64,000 nt of DNA from Legionella rubrilucens (GTDB taxonomy: Bacteria; Pseudomonadota; Gammaproteobacteria; Legionellales; Legionellaceae): assembly GCF_001468125.1 (NCBI RefSeq), contig NZ_LNYT01000003.1, forward strand, positions 82,649-146,648. The letters run 5' to 3'. A model generated the notes under the pieces. That model did not search any database. It worked only from the letters and a program-made list of their open reading frames with translations, and had not been told where the DNA came from. The translations under genes and the position numbers were made by a program. Below are positions 36,933 to 46,844 of the stretch, piece after piece (positions within the stretch are counted from its first letter, which is position 1; each line of letters starts with the position of its first letter).

Positions 36933-38378
36933 TTAACCCCTTAATTGAGCACTGGCCAGATGCCAGTGGGTCATTTGTTGATACTGGTGGGCGACATTCA
37001 GCAGCGTTGCTTCAGCAAAGTGTTTTCCGATAACCTGCATGCCCACGGGCAACCCCTCACTGAAGCCGGCCGGAATGGAGATGGCCGGCAACCCGGCGAG
37101 ATTGACCGCGACGGTAAAGACATCCGCTAAATAATTCTGCACAGGATCGCTCACTTTTTCGCCGAGCTTAAAGGCGGTGGTGGGTGTGGTGGGGCCGATA
37201 ATCACATCGACTGTATCCAGGGCTCTCAGCAATTCCTCTTTAATCAGCCGCCGGATCTTTAATGCCTGCAGATAATAATCGTCAAAATAACCCGATGACA
37301 GAACATAGGTGCCGGTCAGGATGCGTCGTTTGACTTCGGTGCCAAATCCTTCGGTGCGTGAGGCGGTAATGAGTTCCTTTAATGTACTGTTTTTGGGGCT
37401 GCGGTAGCCAAAGCGGATGCCGTCGTAGCGCGACAGATTGGACGATGCTTCGGCGCAGGCAATGACATAATAGCAGGGAACCCAAAGCGGCTGGTGGGTC
37501 AAATCCATTTCAATGACCTGTGCGCCTTGATCGCACAGAACCTTGACGGCGGCATGGATGGTTTCCCGGATAGTTAAATCCACTTTGTCGCTGAAAAAAC
37601 AGCGCGGCAGGCCGATGCGCAATCCTTTGATGGAATCATTCAGGCTGGCTGAGTAGTCTGGAAGCGTCTGTTGAACGGAAGTCGAGTCCTTCGCATCAAA
37701 ACCCGCCATGGCCTGCAGTATCAGCGCCAGATCGTCGGCGCTTTGCGCCATGGGGCCGCCCTGATCAAGGCTTGATGCATAGGCGATCATGCCGTAGCGC
37801 GAGACAAGACCATAGGTGGGTTTTAATCCGGAAATGCCGCAAAAAGCAGCCGGCTGACGAATGGAGCCGCCGGTGTCAGAGCCTGTTGCCAGAGGGATAA
37901 GACCCGCTGCCACGGCTGCAGCGGAGCCGCCAGAAGAACCGCCAGGCACCCGATTCAAATCCCAGGGATTTTTTACCGCGCCAAAATAACTGTTTTCATT
38001 GGCAGAGCCCATGGCAAACTCATCCATGTTGGTTTTGCCGATTAGAACAGTACCTTGTTGCTTTAAGCGGCTAACCACTGTTGCGTCATAAGGGGAACGA
38101 TAGTCGGCCAGCATTTTCGAGCCACAGGTGGTGGGTAAATGACGTGTGCAGAAAATGTCTTTATGGGCAATGGGAATGCCGGTTAAGAGGCCAAATTGCC
38201 CAGCTTTCAGGGCTTCGTCCACCAGGGCGGCCTGTTGCAGGGCATACTCTTCATCCACAGTAATGAATGCGTTCAGTCCTGTATGATTACCAATCACCTT
38301 TAAGTAATGTCTGACCAGTTCCACACTGGAAAGCTGACGTTGCTGCAAGGCTAAAACCGTCTCACGCAAGGAGTGCAT
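36933..38378 (-). CDS. gatA: GatA, amidotransferase subunit A
   Basis: Glutaminase subunit of GatCAB, an amidase-signature enzyme. Catalytic Lys is in PIAHKDIFC, the cis-Ser/Ser pair in [12 protein letters not shown], and [14 protein letters not shown] is intact. I use ATG 38378 (481 aa), which gives the normal start [12 protein letters not shown]; the frame is open 72 bp into gatC. It starts 1 bp after the gatC stop region on the same operon. Confidence 0.94.
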   Translation of the reverse strand: MHSLRETVLALQQRQLSSVELVRHYLKVIGNHTGLNAFITVDEEYALQQAALVDEALKAGQFGLLTGIPIAHKDIFCTRHLPTTCGSKMLADYRSPYDATVVSRLKQQGTVLIGKTNMDEFAMGSANENSYFGAVKNPWDLNRVPGGSSGGSAAAVAAGLIPLATGSDTGGSIRQPAAFCGISGLKPTYGLVSRYGMIAYASSLDQGGPMAQSADDLALILQAMAGFDAKDSTSVQQTLPDYSASLNDSIKGLRIGLPRCFFSDKVDLTIRETIHAAVKVLCDQGAQVIEMDLTHQPLWVPCYYVIACAEASSNLSRYDGIRFGYRSPKNSTLKELITASRTEGFGTEVKRRILTGTYVLSSGYFDDYYLQALKIRRLIKEELLRALDTVDVIIGPTTPTTAFKLGEKVSDPVQNYLADVFTVAVNLAGLPAISIPAGFSEGLPVGMQVIGKHFAEATLLNVAHQYQQMTHWHLASAQLRG

Positions 38379-38379
38379 G

Positions 38380-38676
38380 TTATTTTCCTGAATCGATGAC
38401 TTTAGGTACCAGATAGAATCCTTCTTCAAACAAAGGGGCCAGTTGTTCAAGTTCTTCCACGCAGTTACTTTCGGTCATTTCATCATCACGCAGGCGCTGA
38501 TGAAGTTCGTAAGGATGAAAGAGCGGGGCGACCTGTCGAGTATCCAACTGGCGTAACTCGGCCACAAAATCAATAATGCCATTGACTTCAAGAACGAGGG
38601 AAAGGCTGTCTTCATAGTCGCTGTCCAGACAGGCTAATTCAGCAATGGCCTGTAATTCTGCCGAGGAAATGGTCAT
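38380..38676 (-). CDS. gatC: GatC, amidotransferase subunit C
   Basis: Small stabilising subunit that links GatA and GatB. The 98-residue sequence has the GatC pattern ([15 protein letters not shown], then [19 protein letters not shown]). It is the first gene of gatCAB. The 168-bp gap to the divergent trpEG gene holds both promoters; I see no clear attenuator in it. Confidence 0.92.
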   Translation of the reverse strand: MTISSAELQAIAELACLDSDYEDSLSLVLEVNGIIDFVAELRQLDTRQVAPLFHPYELHQRLRDDEMTESNCVEELEQLAPLFEEGFYLVPKVIDSGK

Positions 38677-38844
38677 TAAATCTCCAAAAAATAAAACGAT
38701 ACCCTGCTACTTCGCTGCGGACTGTATAGTGAACAGAAAATTCACTGAGGATGCAAGGATTAATTCGACGGATTGCATCATCCAATATTTCTTTCTTGCC
38801 GGGAAAAGGTAGAATGACTTTTATCACTCACCAATTGGATTGTT

Positions 38845-40989
38845 ATGTTGCAGCAGATAAAAACCCAGGGCGGCGTTTACATTGAATATGAACAGCAGAG
38901 TTTAGCCTACGACAATGCCATTGAGCCTTTAATTGAGAAACTGGATTCGCAGCGCGGTGCCCTGTTCGCCTCCAGTTTTGAATACCCTGGACGTTACACC
39001 TGCTGGGACATCGGTTTTTTCAATCCGCCGCTCGCCATTGTCTGCAAGCAATCGCATGTCTATCTTCAGGCCTTAAACAAGCGTGGTGACGTGCTGTTAA
39101 CCATTGCTGCCCTGGTTCTTAAGGAATGTGAGGCCATTGACATCCTGAAGCAGACAGAAAAAGTACTCCAGTTGCAAATTAAGCCGAGTGATCGTGTATT
39201 CAGTGAGGAAGAACGCAGTCTGCAGCCTTCCATTTTTACCGTCCTGCGTGTGCTGCTTGGTTTTTTCAAATCACCGGACGAGCCCTACCTCGGCCTTTAT
39301 GGAGCCTTTGGTTACGATTTGATTTTCCAGTTTGAATCACTGGCGCAGACGAAGGCGCGGGAGGAGGATCAACGCGAAATGGTACTTTACCTGCCGGATG
39401 AAATCTATGTGGTTAATCATCGCAAGGAAGAAGCCTTTGTTCGTCGCTACGACTTTCAATACCAGGGAAAATCCACGCTGTCATTGCCGCGGGAGGGGGC
39501 ATTCAAACCCTATGAAGCCACCCACAGACCCGAGAAGCCAGGTGATCACGAGCCCGGTGAGTATACCCGGATTGTTGATGTCGCCAAATCACGGTTTGCT
39601 TGCGGCGATCTGTTTGAAGTGGTGCCCAGCCAGATTTTTTATGCGCATTGCCCTGAGCAGCCTTCCGCCATTTTCAGACGCATGCGCAAGGCTAATCCAT
39701 CCCCTTATGGTTTCCTGATTAATCTTGGTGATGAAGAATATTTAGTGGGCGCTTCGCCGGAAATGTATGTGCGGGTTCAGGGTCGCAAAGTGGAAACCTG
39801 CCCCATATCCGGGACGATCAAACGCGGCGCTGATGCCATTGAGGATGCAAAAAACATCCAGACGCTGCTTGATTCTGAAAAGGAAGCGTCTGAACTGACG
39901 ATGTGTACTGATGTGGATCGCAATGACAAATCCCGCATTTGCGAGGCGGGTAGCGTGCAGGTGGTGGGGCGCCGCCAAATTGAAATGTATTCGCGGCTGA
40001 TTCATACGGTGGATCATGTTCAGGGGGTATTGCGTAAGGAATTTGACGCGGTCGATGCTTTTTTGACACACATGTGGGTAGTGACGGTGACCGGGGCACC
40101 GAAACTCTGGGCGATGAACTTCATTGAAACCCATGAAAAATCGCCCAGACGATGGTATGCGGGAGCCGTGGGTTGGTTTGGTTTTGACGGCAATTTAAAT
40201 ACCGGCCTTGTCTTAAGAACCACCCGGATTAAACAGGGCATTGCTGAAATCCGCGTTGGCGCGACCCTGCTTTATGACTCCGTGCCGCAGGCAGAAGAAG
40301 AGGAAACGCGGCTTAAGGCATCTGCTTTCCTCGATGTGGTTCAAAATAAAGTCAAGAGTGAGGTGCGGCATCGTACCGAATACCCTGGACTCGGGCGGCG
40401 TGTGTTGTTAGTGGATCATCAGGATTCCTTCGTTCATACCTTAGCCAATTACCTTCGCCAGTCGGGTGCGGAAGTCATTACCGTTCGATCGAATCTGGTC
40501 ATTGACTACCTGCAGGATTCCGAATTTGATTTGGTGGTGTTATCGCCTGGACCCGGTAAGCCTTCGGATTTTAAAGTGGCACAGACCATAGAATCTGTTT
40601 TGGCGCGCGGCATTCCTTTGTTTGGTGTTTGTCTGGGTTTACAGGGGATGGTAGAGTACTTTGGCGGTGAACTGAGCGTTCTCGATTACCCCATGCATGG
40701 CAAGGCATCCGAAATCTTTGTCAGGGAAGAAGGGGGATTGTTTGCCGGGTTGGCACCGTCTTTTACGGCGGGTCGTTACCATTCGCTCTATGCCCGTCAG
40801 GAATCGATGCCCAAACCATTGAAGGTGACGGCAGTGAGTCAGGATGGTATTGTCATGGCGATCTCTCACCGCAATCTGCCGGTCCATGCGGTGCAATTTC
40901 ATCCGGAAACCATTTTATCCATGCACGAGCAGGCCGGGCAGCGCATTATCAACAATCTAATGGAGATGATTGGCAGCGATGAAGAGTAA
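38845..40989 (+). CDS. trpEG: Fused anthranilate synthase TrpE-TrpG
   Basis: One polypeptide with both anthranilate synthase activities. Residues ~1-500 are the chorismate-binding component I, with CTDVDRNDKSRIC and GAPKLWAMNFIE; the first of these replaces the usual VDLARND and is characteristic of the rhizobial TrpE(G) fusion. From ~520 a class I glutaminase domain follows, with Cys596 in GVCLGLQG and the HPE motif in VQFHPETI. It is 714 aa, close to alphaproteobacterial fusions (~720-730). Only TrpEG is present; other trp genes are elsewhere. It overlaps the ClC gene by 11 bp. Confidence 0.92.
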   Translation: MLQQIKTQGGVYIEYEQQSLAYDNAIEPLIEKLDSQRGALFASSFEYPGRYTCWDIGFFNPPLAIVCKQSHVYLQALNKRGDVLLTIAALVLKECEAIDILKQTEKVLQLQIKPSDRVFSEEERSLQPSIFTVLRVLLGFFKSPDEPYLGLYGAFGYDLIFQFESLAQTKAREEDQREMVLYLPDEIYVVNHRKEEAFVRRYDFQYQGKSTLSLPREGAFKPYEATHRPEKPGDHEPGEYTRIVDVAKSRFACGDLFEVVPSQIFYAHCPEQPSAIFRRMRKANPSPYGFLINLGDEEYLVGASPEMYVRVQGRKVETCPISGTIKRGADAIEDAKNIQTLLDSEKEASELTMCTDVDRNDKSRICEAGSVQVVGRRQIEMYSRLIHTVDHVQGVLRKEFDAVDAFLTHMWVVTVTGAPKLWAMNFIETHEKSPRRWYAGAVGWFGFDGNLNTGLVLRTTRIKQGIAEIRVGATLLYDSVPQAEEEETRLKASAFLDVVQNKVKSEVRHRTEYPGLGRRVLLVDHQDSFVHTLANYLRQSGAEVITVRSNLVIDYLQDSEFDLVVLSPGPGKPSDFKVAQTIESVLARGIPLFGVCLGLQGMVEYFGGELSVLDYPMHGKASEIFVREEGGLFAGLAPSFTAGRYHSLYARQESMPKPLKVTAVSQDGIVMAISHRNLPVHAVQFHPETILSMHEQAGQRIINNLMEMIGSDEE

Positions 40990-42268
40990 AGTTCTCAAAG
41001 TCTATGCTGTGGCCATACTACTGGGTATTTTAACAGGGATTATCGGGTCTTATTTTCAGATAGCGATTGCTTATTTAAGCCGTGGGTTGGGCGCGGCCAT
41101 CACCTGGTCTGAGCGCGCAGGAGTTCCTGGCGCCCTGACGTCCATGCTGTTTTCCATGCTGCTTGTCTACCTGGCCTGGCTGATGGTGAGAAAAATAGCG
41201 CCTGAGGCGTCCGGCAGCGGCGTACAGGAAATTGAAGGGGCCTTGCTCCATGAACGCCCCATTTTCTGGGAACGGTTGTTGCCGGTGAAATTCATAGCCG
41301 GGGTCATGTCAATCAGCGCCGGCATGGTGGTTGGCCGTGAAGGACCTACCATTCAAATGGGCGGTAATCTGGGTGAGATGCTCGGGCAATGGCTGCGTAT
41401 TCCAAGGCGCCGTCGCGATACCCTCATTGCTGCGGGTGCGGCTTCCGGTTTGGCCACTGCCTTTAACGCGCCGCTAGCCGGGGTGCTTTTTGTCATTGAG
41501 GAAATGCGCAACCAGTTTAATTTCACATTCACCAATTTTAAAATGGTCGCCATTGCCTGTGTCATGGCGACCATTGTCAGCCACTGGCTTGTGGGTGCAG
41601 GTCCTGCGATTGCCATGAGTGTGTTTGATCTGCCCAGTTTAAAGTCGTTGTGGCTGTTTTTTATCTTTGGTCTGTTAGCCGGCCTGGCCGGGCTGGTTTT
41701 TAACCTGGTATTGATGAAAAGTTTGAGCTTAAAAGATCGATTGTCCGACTTTGCCCAGGGCAGTTACGCCTTAATTCTCGGGGCGGTCGTTGGTCTTCTG
41801 GCCTATTGGTATTCGCCAATCGTCGGCGGCGGTTATGAAATCATCCACCAGTCCTTAACGCTGTCGCCGCCTGCCAATGTGTTGCTGATGCTCATCGGGT
41901 TGCGTTTTATCATGACCATGCTGTGTTACAGCAGCAGTGTGCCGGGCGGCATCTTTGCGCCCATGCTGGCTCTGGGTACGCTGTTTGGTCTTGCCTCGTA
42001 CTACCTGTTGATTTTAATTATGCCAGACACGACCATTCACCCCGGCATGTTTGCTGTGGCGGGCATGGGGGCTTTGTTTTCCGCTGCAGTCCGTTCTCCT
42101 CTGACTGGCATTGTGCTGGTCGTGGAAATGACTCAGAATTACCTGTTGATTCTACCGATGATGGTGACCTGCCTGACCTCCACCACCGTGGTGCAGCTGG
42201 CAAAAAATCCACCCATTTATGCGCAGTTATTACGGCGGACTCTGGCAAAAGAACGTCTGTCGGCGTAA
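40979..42268 (+). CDS. ClC-family H+/Cl- antiporter
   Basis: Membrane protein with about ten or more hydrophobic helices. The ClC selectivity motifs are present: SGSGVQEIE (GSGIP region), GREGPTIQMG with gating Glu121, and GGIFAPMLALG. The internal VIEEMRNQF holds the acidic residue needed for proton coupling in ClcA, so an antiporter rather than a channel is inferred, perhaps for acid stress. It is 429 aa from ATG 40979, which overlaps the trpEG stop by 11 bp. Alternative TTG 40970 adds three residues. Confidence 0.88.
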   Translation: MKSKVLKVYAVAILLGILTGIIGSYFQIAIAYLSRGLGAAITWSERAGVPGALTSMLFSMLLVYLAWLMVRKIAPEASGSGVQEIEGALLHERPIFWERLLPVKFIAGVMSISAGMVVGREGPTIQMGGNLGEMLGQWLRIPRRRRDTLIAAGAASGLATAFNAPLAGVLFVIEEMRNQFNFTFTNFKMVAIACVMATIVSHWLVGAGPAIAMSVFDLPSLKSLWLFFIFGLLAGLAGLVFNLVLMKSLSLKDRLSDFAQGSYALILGAVVGLLAYWYSPIVGGGYEIIHQSLTLSPPANVLLMLIGLRFIMTMLCYSSSVPGGIFAPMLALGTLFGLASYYLLILIMPDTTIHPGMFAVAGMGALFSAAVRSPLTGIVLVVEMTQNYLLILPMMVTCLTSTTVVQLAKNPPIYAQLLRRTLAKERLSA

Positions 42269-42344
42269 CACGGCTAAATTTCATTCGCAAAATGAAAACC
42301 GTTCGTTATATACTTTTGCTCAGAACCGGCAACCCAGTGGATTG

Positions 42345-43220
42345 ATGAACTATTTCCATAATAAAAAACTGGCCTTTTTTTTCATTATTCCGCAGTTGAC
42401 TGTTACCCTGTTATTTTTTATTTGGCCTGCTTTAAGCGCCATCCTGCAATCGTTGTTTTTCAGCGATGCCTTTGGTCTGCACACGCAGTTTGCCCGCCTG
42501 GGAAATTTCAGTGATTTATGGGCGGATCCAGGGTATGGAAAAGCAGTGCTGGTGACGTTGCTGCTGGCGTTGTTTATTACCCTGTTGACCATGGCCTCAG
42601 GTTTATTGCTGGCAACGCTGGTGAGCGGGCGGCGTCGGAGTCAGGCGATTTATAAAACATTAATTCTCTGGCCTTATGCCGTTGCGCCGGCTGTGGCGGC
42701 CATCCTCTGGCGTTTTCTCTGCCAGCCAACCATTGGCTGGCTGGCCAGTTTATTTCGCAGCATAGGCTTTGATTTTAATTACCTCATTCATGGGCAACAG
42801 GCGCTGACTGTGGTTATCCTGACTGCGAGCTGGCAACAGTTAAGTTACAATTTTTTATTCTTTTTTGCGGCGCTCAAAGCCATTCCTCCATCGCTTATCG
42901 ATGCGGCCATCATGGATGGCGCTTCGGCCTGGCGCCGTTTTTGGCAGGTTATTTTCCCTTTGTTATCGCCAACGACCTTTTTCCTGCTGATCATGAATCT
43001 GATTTATTCTTTTTTTGACACCTTTGGCATCATTGATGTCATGACCAGCGGCGGTCCGGATAATGGGACTACCACGCTGATTTACAAAGTGTATAAGGAT
43101 GGCTTCGTGGGCATGGATCCCGGGAGCTCCTCGTCGCAATCCGTGGTACTCATGCTCCTGGTGATTGCCTTAACCCTGCTGCAATTCCGCTATCTTGAAA
43201 AGAAGGTGCATTACGAATGA
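42345..43220 (+). CDS. ugpA: UgpA-like ABC transporter permease
   Basis: Inner-membrane permease of a carbohydrate-uptake-1 family importer, similar to the glycerol-3-phosphate system UgpABCE. Six hydrophobic helices and the permease EAA-like motif (DAAIMDGASAWRRFWQVIFPLL) are visible. I start at ATG 42345 (291 aa), which gives the usual NYFHNKKLAFFFIIPQL entry to the first helix; the frame is open upstream to 42219. It overlaps ugpE by 4 bp. Substrate is inferred from similarity. Confidence 0.85.
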   Translation: MNYFHNKKLAFFFIIPQLTVTLLFFIWPALSAILQSLFFSDAFGLHTQFARLGNFSDLWADPGYGKAVLVTLLLALFITLLTMASGLLLATLVSGRRRSQAIYKTLILWPYAVAPAVAAILWRFLCQPTIGWLASLFRSIGFDFNYLIHGQQALTVVILTASWQQLSYNFLFFFAALKAIPPSLIDAAIMDGASAWRRFWQVIFPLLSPTTFFLLIMNLIYSFFDTFGIIDVMTSGGPDNGTTTLIYKVYKDGFVGMDPGSSSSQSVVLMLLVIALTLLQFRYLEKKVHYE

Positions 43221-44044
43221 CCTGGTCGCGTGTTGTTTCCCATGGTTTCCTTTGCCTTTTCATTGCCGGTTTATTTCTACCGCTTTACATGGCGCTGGTG
43301 GCCGCCAGTCATGATGGCGGCGCCATGATGCATGCCCCCTTGCCTTTGTTGCCTGGCAGGGCGTTATGGGACAACATCAAAACCGTATTGACTGAGGGGA
43401 TAGCGGCAACAGGCGGGCAACCCGTTTGGCACATGCTTCTTAATAGTTTAGTGATGGCAGTTCTCATCGCCGCGGGCAAAATAACCCTGGCTTTGTTTTC
43501 AGCCTTTACCCTGGTTTATTTCGCTCTGCCCGGTAAAAAACTGATGTTTGCCCTGATTTTTTCAACCATGATGCTGCCGGTTGAAGTTCGCATTGTGCCG
43601 ACGTTTCAGGTGATTGCTTCGTTCTCCTGGTTGAATACTTACGCGGGGTTAACGCTGCCGTTGATGGCTTCCGCGACGGCGACTTTTTTATTTCGTCAAT
43701 TTTTCAAAACAATTCCGGGTGAACTGGTGGATGCGGCCAAACTGGATGGGGCGGGCCCCTGGCGTTTCTTTAGAGATATTTTACTCCCGCTCTCTCTGAC
43801 ACAAATCGCGGCCTTGTTTATTATTTTATTTGTCTATGGGTGGAATCAATACCTGTGGCCCCTGGTGATTACCAGCGACAGCAGCAAGGCGACGATCGTC
43901 ATGGGCATCCGGTCTTTAGCCGGCGTTGCTGATCAAATCCCGCAGTGGCATTATATTATGTCTGTCGCCTTAGTCGCGATGTTGCCGCCCTGTTTGGTGG
44001 TCGTGCTTATGCAACGATGGTTTGAGAAGGGGTTAATTCATTAA
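43217..44044 (+). CDS. ugpE: UgpE-like ABC transporter permease
   Basis: Second permease of the same importer. Six transmembrane helices and the EAA motif (DAAKLDGAGPWRFFRDILLPL) are present; NQYLWPLVIT is typical of the MalG/UgpE group. It is 275 aa (E. coli 281). It overlaps ugpA by 4 bp and ugpC by 1 bp. Confidence 0.86.
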   Translation: MTWSRVVSHGFLCLFIAGLFLPLYMALVAASHDGGAMMHAPLPLLPGRALWDNIKTVLTEGIAATGGQPVWHMLLNSLVMAVLIAAGKITLALFSAFTLVYFALPGKKLMFALIFSTMMLPVEVRIVPTFQVIASFSWLNTYAGLTLPLMASATATFLFRQFFKTIPGELVDAAKLDGAGPWRFFRDILLPLSLTQIAALFIILFVYGWNQYLWPLVITSDSSKATIVMGIRSLAGVADQIPQWHYIMSVALVAMLPPCLVVVLMQRWFEKGLIH

Positions 44045-45135
44045 TGGCTACAGTGGAACTGGTGAATATCAGCAAATACCATGGTCAACACAGGATTCTT
44101 GAGCAAATCAGCTTAAGCATTGAGCAGGGTGAATTTGTGGCGGTGGTAGGGCCTTCTGGATGTGGTAAATCCACGTTACTGCGTTTAGTGGCCGGCCTTG
44201 ATACGGTCACATCGGGGAAAATCCTCATCGATAATCAATGCGTCAATGAAATTCCTCCTGCTAAACGCAACATGGCCATGGTTTTTCAAAGTTATGCTCT
44301 GTACCCGCACATGACCGTGTTTGATAACATGGCTTATGGTTTAAAAATGCGCGGCGTCGACAAACAGGCTATTGATTCGCGTGTCAAGGAGGTGGCGGCC
44401 ATGCTGCAGCTCTCCGATTATTTAAAGCGGTTGCCGCGGGAGTTATCCGGCGGACAAAAGCAGCGTGTCGCCATGGGGAGGGCCATTGTTCGTTCGCCGT
44501 CGGTGTTTTTGTTTGATGAACCCCTCTCGAATCTTGATGCCAAACTGCGGACGGAAATGCGCCATGAGATTAAAAAACTGCATCAGCAATTAAAAACGAC
44601 CTGCCTGTACGTGACCCATGATCAAACAGAGGCCATGACCATGGCCTCAAGAATACTGGTATTAAATCAAGGCCGTATTGAACAGATTGGCGCACCACAA
44701 AAACTGTATCAGCAACCGGCTTCGCTTTTTGTTGCTGGATTTACCGGACATTACCCAATTAACTTTTTATCAGGTACTATTGATTGGTCATCCAGGCAAT
44801 TCATCACCGCGATAGGTGCTGCTTTCCCGTTGCCTGAGCACGTGGCTCCAGCGCAGGGTGTTGAAGAAGTCATCCTTGGGGTGAGGCCTGAAAACCTGGA
44901 AATGACAGCGGCTGACACGGCGGGGGCCATCCCTGTTCATGTCGATTTTGTCGATAACATGGGCAGCGATAAACTGGTACATACCCGAAGCCATTGCGGT
45001 CGTGCCAATTTTTCGGTGCGAACACGCATCGATACCGAAATCTGTGAAGGACGTGCGGCGATAAGCCTGAATCTGAAACAGGCGCATTTGTTTGATAAAA
45101 ACACAGGCAAGAGGCTGGGAGGATGGAATGACTAA
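44044..45135 (+). CDS. ugpC: UgpC-like ABC transporter ATPase
   Basis: Cytoplasmic ATPase of the importer. Walker A GPSGCGKST, Q loop (VFQSYALYPHM), signature LSGGQKQR, Walker B VFLFDEPLSNLDAKLR and the switch His in VTHDQTEAM are intact. A C-terminal MOI/TOBE regulatory domain extends from about residue 240. It is 363 aa, as in MalK/UgpC. No binding-protein gene (ugpB) is next to it in this window. It overlaps the DUF1189 gene by 8 bp. Confidence 0.9.
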   Translation: MATVELVNISKYHGQHRILEQISLSIEQGEFVAVVGPSGCGKSTLLRLVAGLDTVTSGKILIDNQCVNEIPPAKRNMAMVFQSYALYPHMTVFDNMAYGLKMRGVDKQAIDSRVKEVAAMLQLSDYLKRLPRELSGGQKQRVAMGRAIVRSPSVFLFDEPLSNLDAKLRTEMRHEIKKLHQQLKTTCLYVTHDQTEAMTMASRILVLNQGRIEQIGAPQKLYQQPASLFVAGFTGHYPINFLSGTIDWSSRQFITAIGAAFPLPEHVAPAQGVEEVILGVRPENLEMTAADTAGAIPVHVDFVDNMGSDKLVHTRSHCGRANFSVRTRIDTEICEGRAAISLNLKQAHLFDKNTGKRLGGWND

Positions 45136-46003
45136 AAGCAATAAAGCACTGAGGGATGTCGACGCCCCTTTTTACAGTTACTGGCAGGCGCTTTATCTGT
45201 CTTTTTTCAGTCGCCGCTTGTACGTGGATGTCGGCAAGCGCTGGAAGGGCTATGGGATACTTTATCTCTTATTATTGATGTTCATTGTGACCTTGCCTTT
45301 CGCCTTGCGGGTAACCCTCGATTTTAATCGTTTTTTTGATTATCAGATTCTTGAGCCCATGCAGAAACTGCCGAAGTTTTATGTGCAAAACGGCAAAGTG
45401 TCTCTGGATAAGCCCATGCCTTACCTGATTAAAAACAGCAAGGGCGATGTGGTTTCCATCATTGATACGACAGGAACAATCACGCGCATCGATGATCGTT
45501 ACCCGCACTTATCCGTGCTGGTAACCGCCAATCAAATCATTTATCGCCTGCCCACCCCGCAATTCTTTTTTGCTTCGGCAAACCGGAAACAGGAAAGCCC
45601 CATTTATATTCAGGAGTTGAGTAAAAGCATGAATGAGGTTTTCAGCGGCGAAGAGTTAAGCAAATCGTCAGGTATCGAAAAGCTTAAGTTATTGTCGGAT
45701 GCCACCATTTATCCCACGATTGTCCTGATGTTTACTGTCATTTACCTGGCTTTCTTCCTCGTGTTTGCGCTAATGGGTCAATTTGTTGCTAAATTATTCA
45801 TGAAATTTGCTATTACCTACAAGCAATCCTGTCGATTACTGATTGTGGCTTCGACCCCGCAGATTACGGCACTGGTGATTTTCCTGACTATAAACTGGGT
45901 ATTTTATGGGTTTGGTTTCTTTTTAATTGTCTTGTTTGCCGCTTACTTCAGTTTTGCCGTCCTGTCGTTGAAACGTGAAAGCCATAAGCTGGTGGTTTCG
46001 TGA
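45128..46003 (+). CDS. DUF1189 membrane protein
   Basis: Membrane protein of unknown function in the DUF1189 family. An N-terminal helix (GILYLLLLMFIVTLPFALRV), a ~150-residue extracytoplasmic domain and three C-terminal helices are visible. The start at ATG 45128 (291 aa) is supported by GGGAGG just upstream; it overlaps ugpC by 8 bp. It overlaps the hydrolase gene by 4 bp. In Legionella-type genomes this could assist transport or envelope signalling, but no function is known. Confidence 0.82.
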   Translation: MTKSNKALRDVDAPFYSYWQALYLSFFSRRLYVDVGKRWKGYGILYLLLLMFIVTLPFALRVTLDFNRFFDYQILEPMQKLPKFYVQNGKVSLDKPMPYLIKNSKGDVVSIIDTTGTITRIDDRYPHLSVLVTANQIIYRLPTPQFFFASANRKQESPIYIQELSKSMNEVFSGEELSKSSGIEKLKLLSDATIYPTIVLMFTVIYLAFFLVFALMGQFVAKLFMKFAITYKQSCRLLIVASTPQITALVIFLTINWVFYGFGFFLIVLFAAYFSFAVLSLKRESHKLVVS

Positions 46004-46791
46004 AAGAGCCAATTCACTTCGCCCATGGCAATGGTTTTCCTTCGCTTTGTTACAGTCAGTTATTCAATGCGTTAAGTGAGGATTTTGACTGCTACTACAT
46101 TGACAAGGTCGGGCACAACCCCAGGTACCCGGTGACTGAAAACTGGCCTTTTCTGGTCGAGGAAGTGTTAGACAGCATCAAACAACAAATTAATCAGCCG
46201 GTGATTGCGGTGGGGCATTCGCTGGGCGGTGTACTCAGTCTGTTGGCAGCCATACGGGAGCCTTCGCTTTTCAAGGCGGTGATTATGCTCGATTCACCCC
46301 TGCTGGGGCGGCTTAAATCGAGTATGCTGCGTTTGGCCAAAGTGCTCGGATTTATCGATCACATTACCCCGGCATTCAGAACACGCGGGCGCAGGCGTAA
46401 ATGGCCGACACAAGAACAGCTCATGGCTTATCTTAAAGACAGGCCCCTGTTCAGAACATTCAGCAAGGCCTGCCTTCAGGATTACATCGATTATGGCCTG
46501 TACCGTGATGAAGAAGGCTATCATCTGGTGTTTGACAGCCATATTGAATACCAGATTTATCGAACTATTCCTCATCATCTCCATCAGTATGCCGGTCAAT
46601 TAACGGTACCCACCGCGCTCATTTATGGCGCCCAGAGTAATGTGGTGGATCGATTTGATGTTCGCTACATGAAAACGCATTACCGTATTGATTGTTTTAA
46701 AATGAGAGGGACCCATATGTTACCTATGGAGAGACCGAAATTAACAGCCAGGCAGGTTATTCAGGCGCTGGATGTTATACTTAAAAGATGA
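46000..46791 (+). CDS. Alpha/beta hydrolase
   Basis: Alpha/beta-hydrolase fold enzyme. The nucleophile elbow GHSLGG (Ser in GHS) and a late His in RGTHMLPMERP are visible, and the HGNGFPS segment supplies the oxyanion loop. It is 263 aa. The GTG start overlaps the DUF1189 stop by 4 bp, so the two are translationally coupled in the ugp gene string. The substrate is unknown; esterase or lipase activity on small acyl esters is inferred. Confidence 0.85.
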   Translation: MKEPIHFAHGNGFPSLCYSQLFNALSEDFDCYYIDKVGHNPRYPVTENWPFLVEEVLDSIKQQINQPVIAVGHSLGGVLSLLAAIREPSLFKAVIMLDSPLLGRLKSSMLRLAKVLGFIDHITPAFRTRGRRRKWPTQEQLMAYLKDRPLFRTFSKACLQDYIDYGLYRDEEGYHLVFDSHIEYQIYRTIPHHLHQYAGQLTVPTALIYGAQSNVVDRFDVRYMKTHYRIDCFKMRGTHMLPMERPKLTARQVIQALDVILKR

Positions 46792-46844
46792 TGTGTAGAA
46801 TGTAAAAAATGTGGATTAAGGCTATTTATTAAAAGGAGAGAACT

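Noticed and set aside
38677..38844. Trp leader peptide/attenuator before trpEG
   Set aside because: No short frame with tandem Trp codons and no terminator/antiterminator pair is visible in the 168-bp gap.
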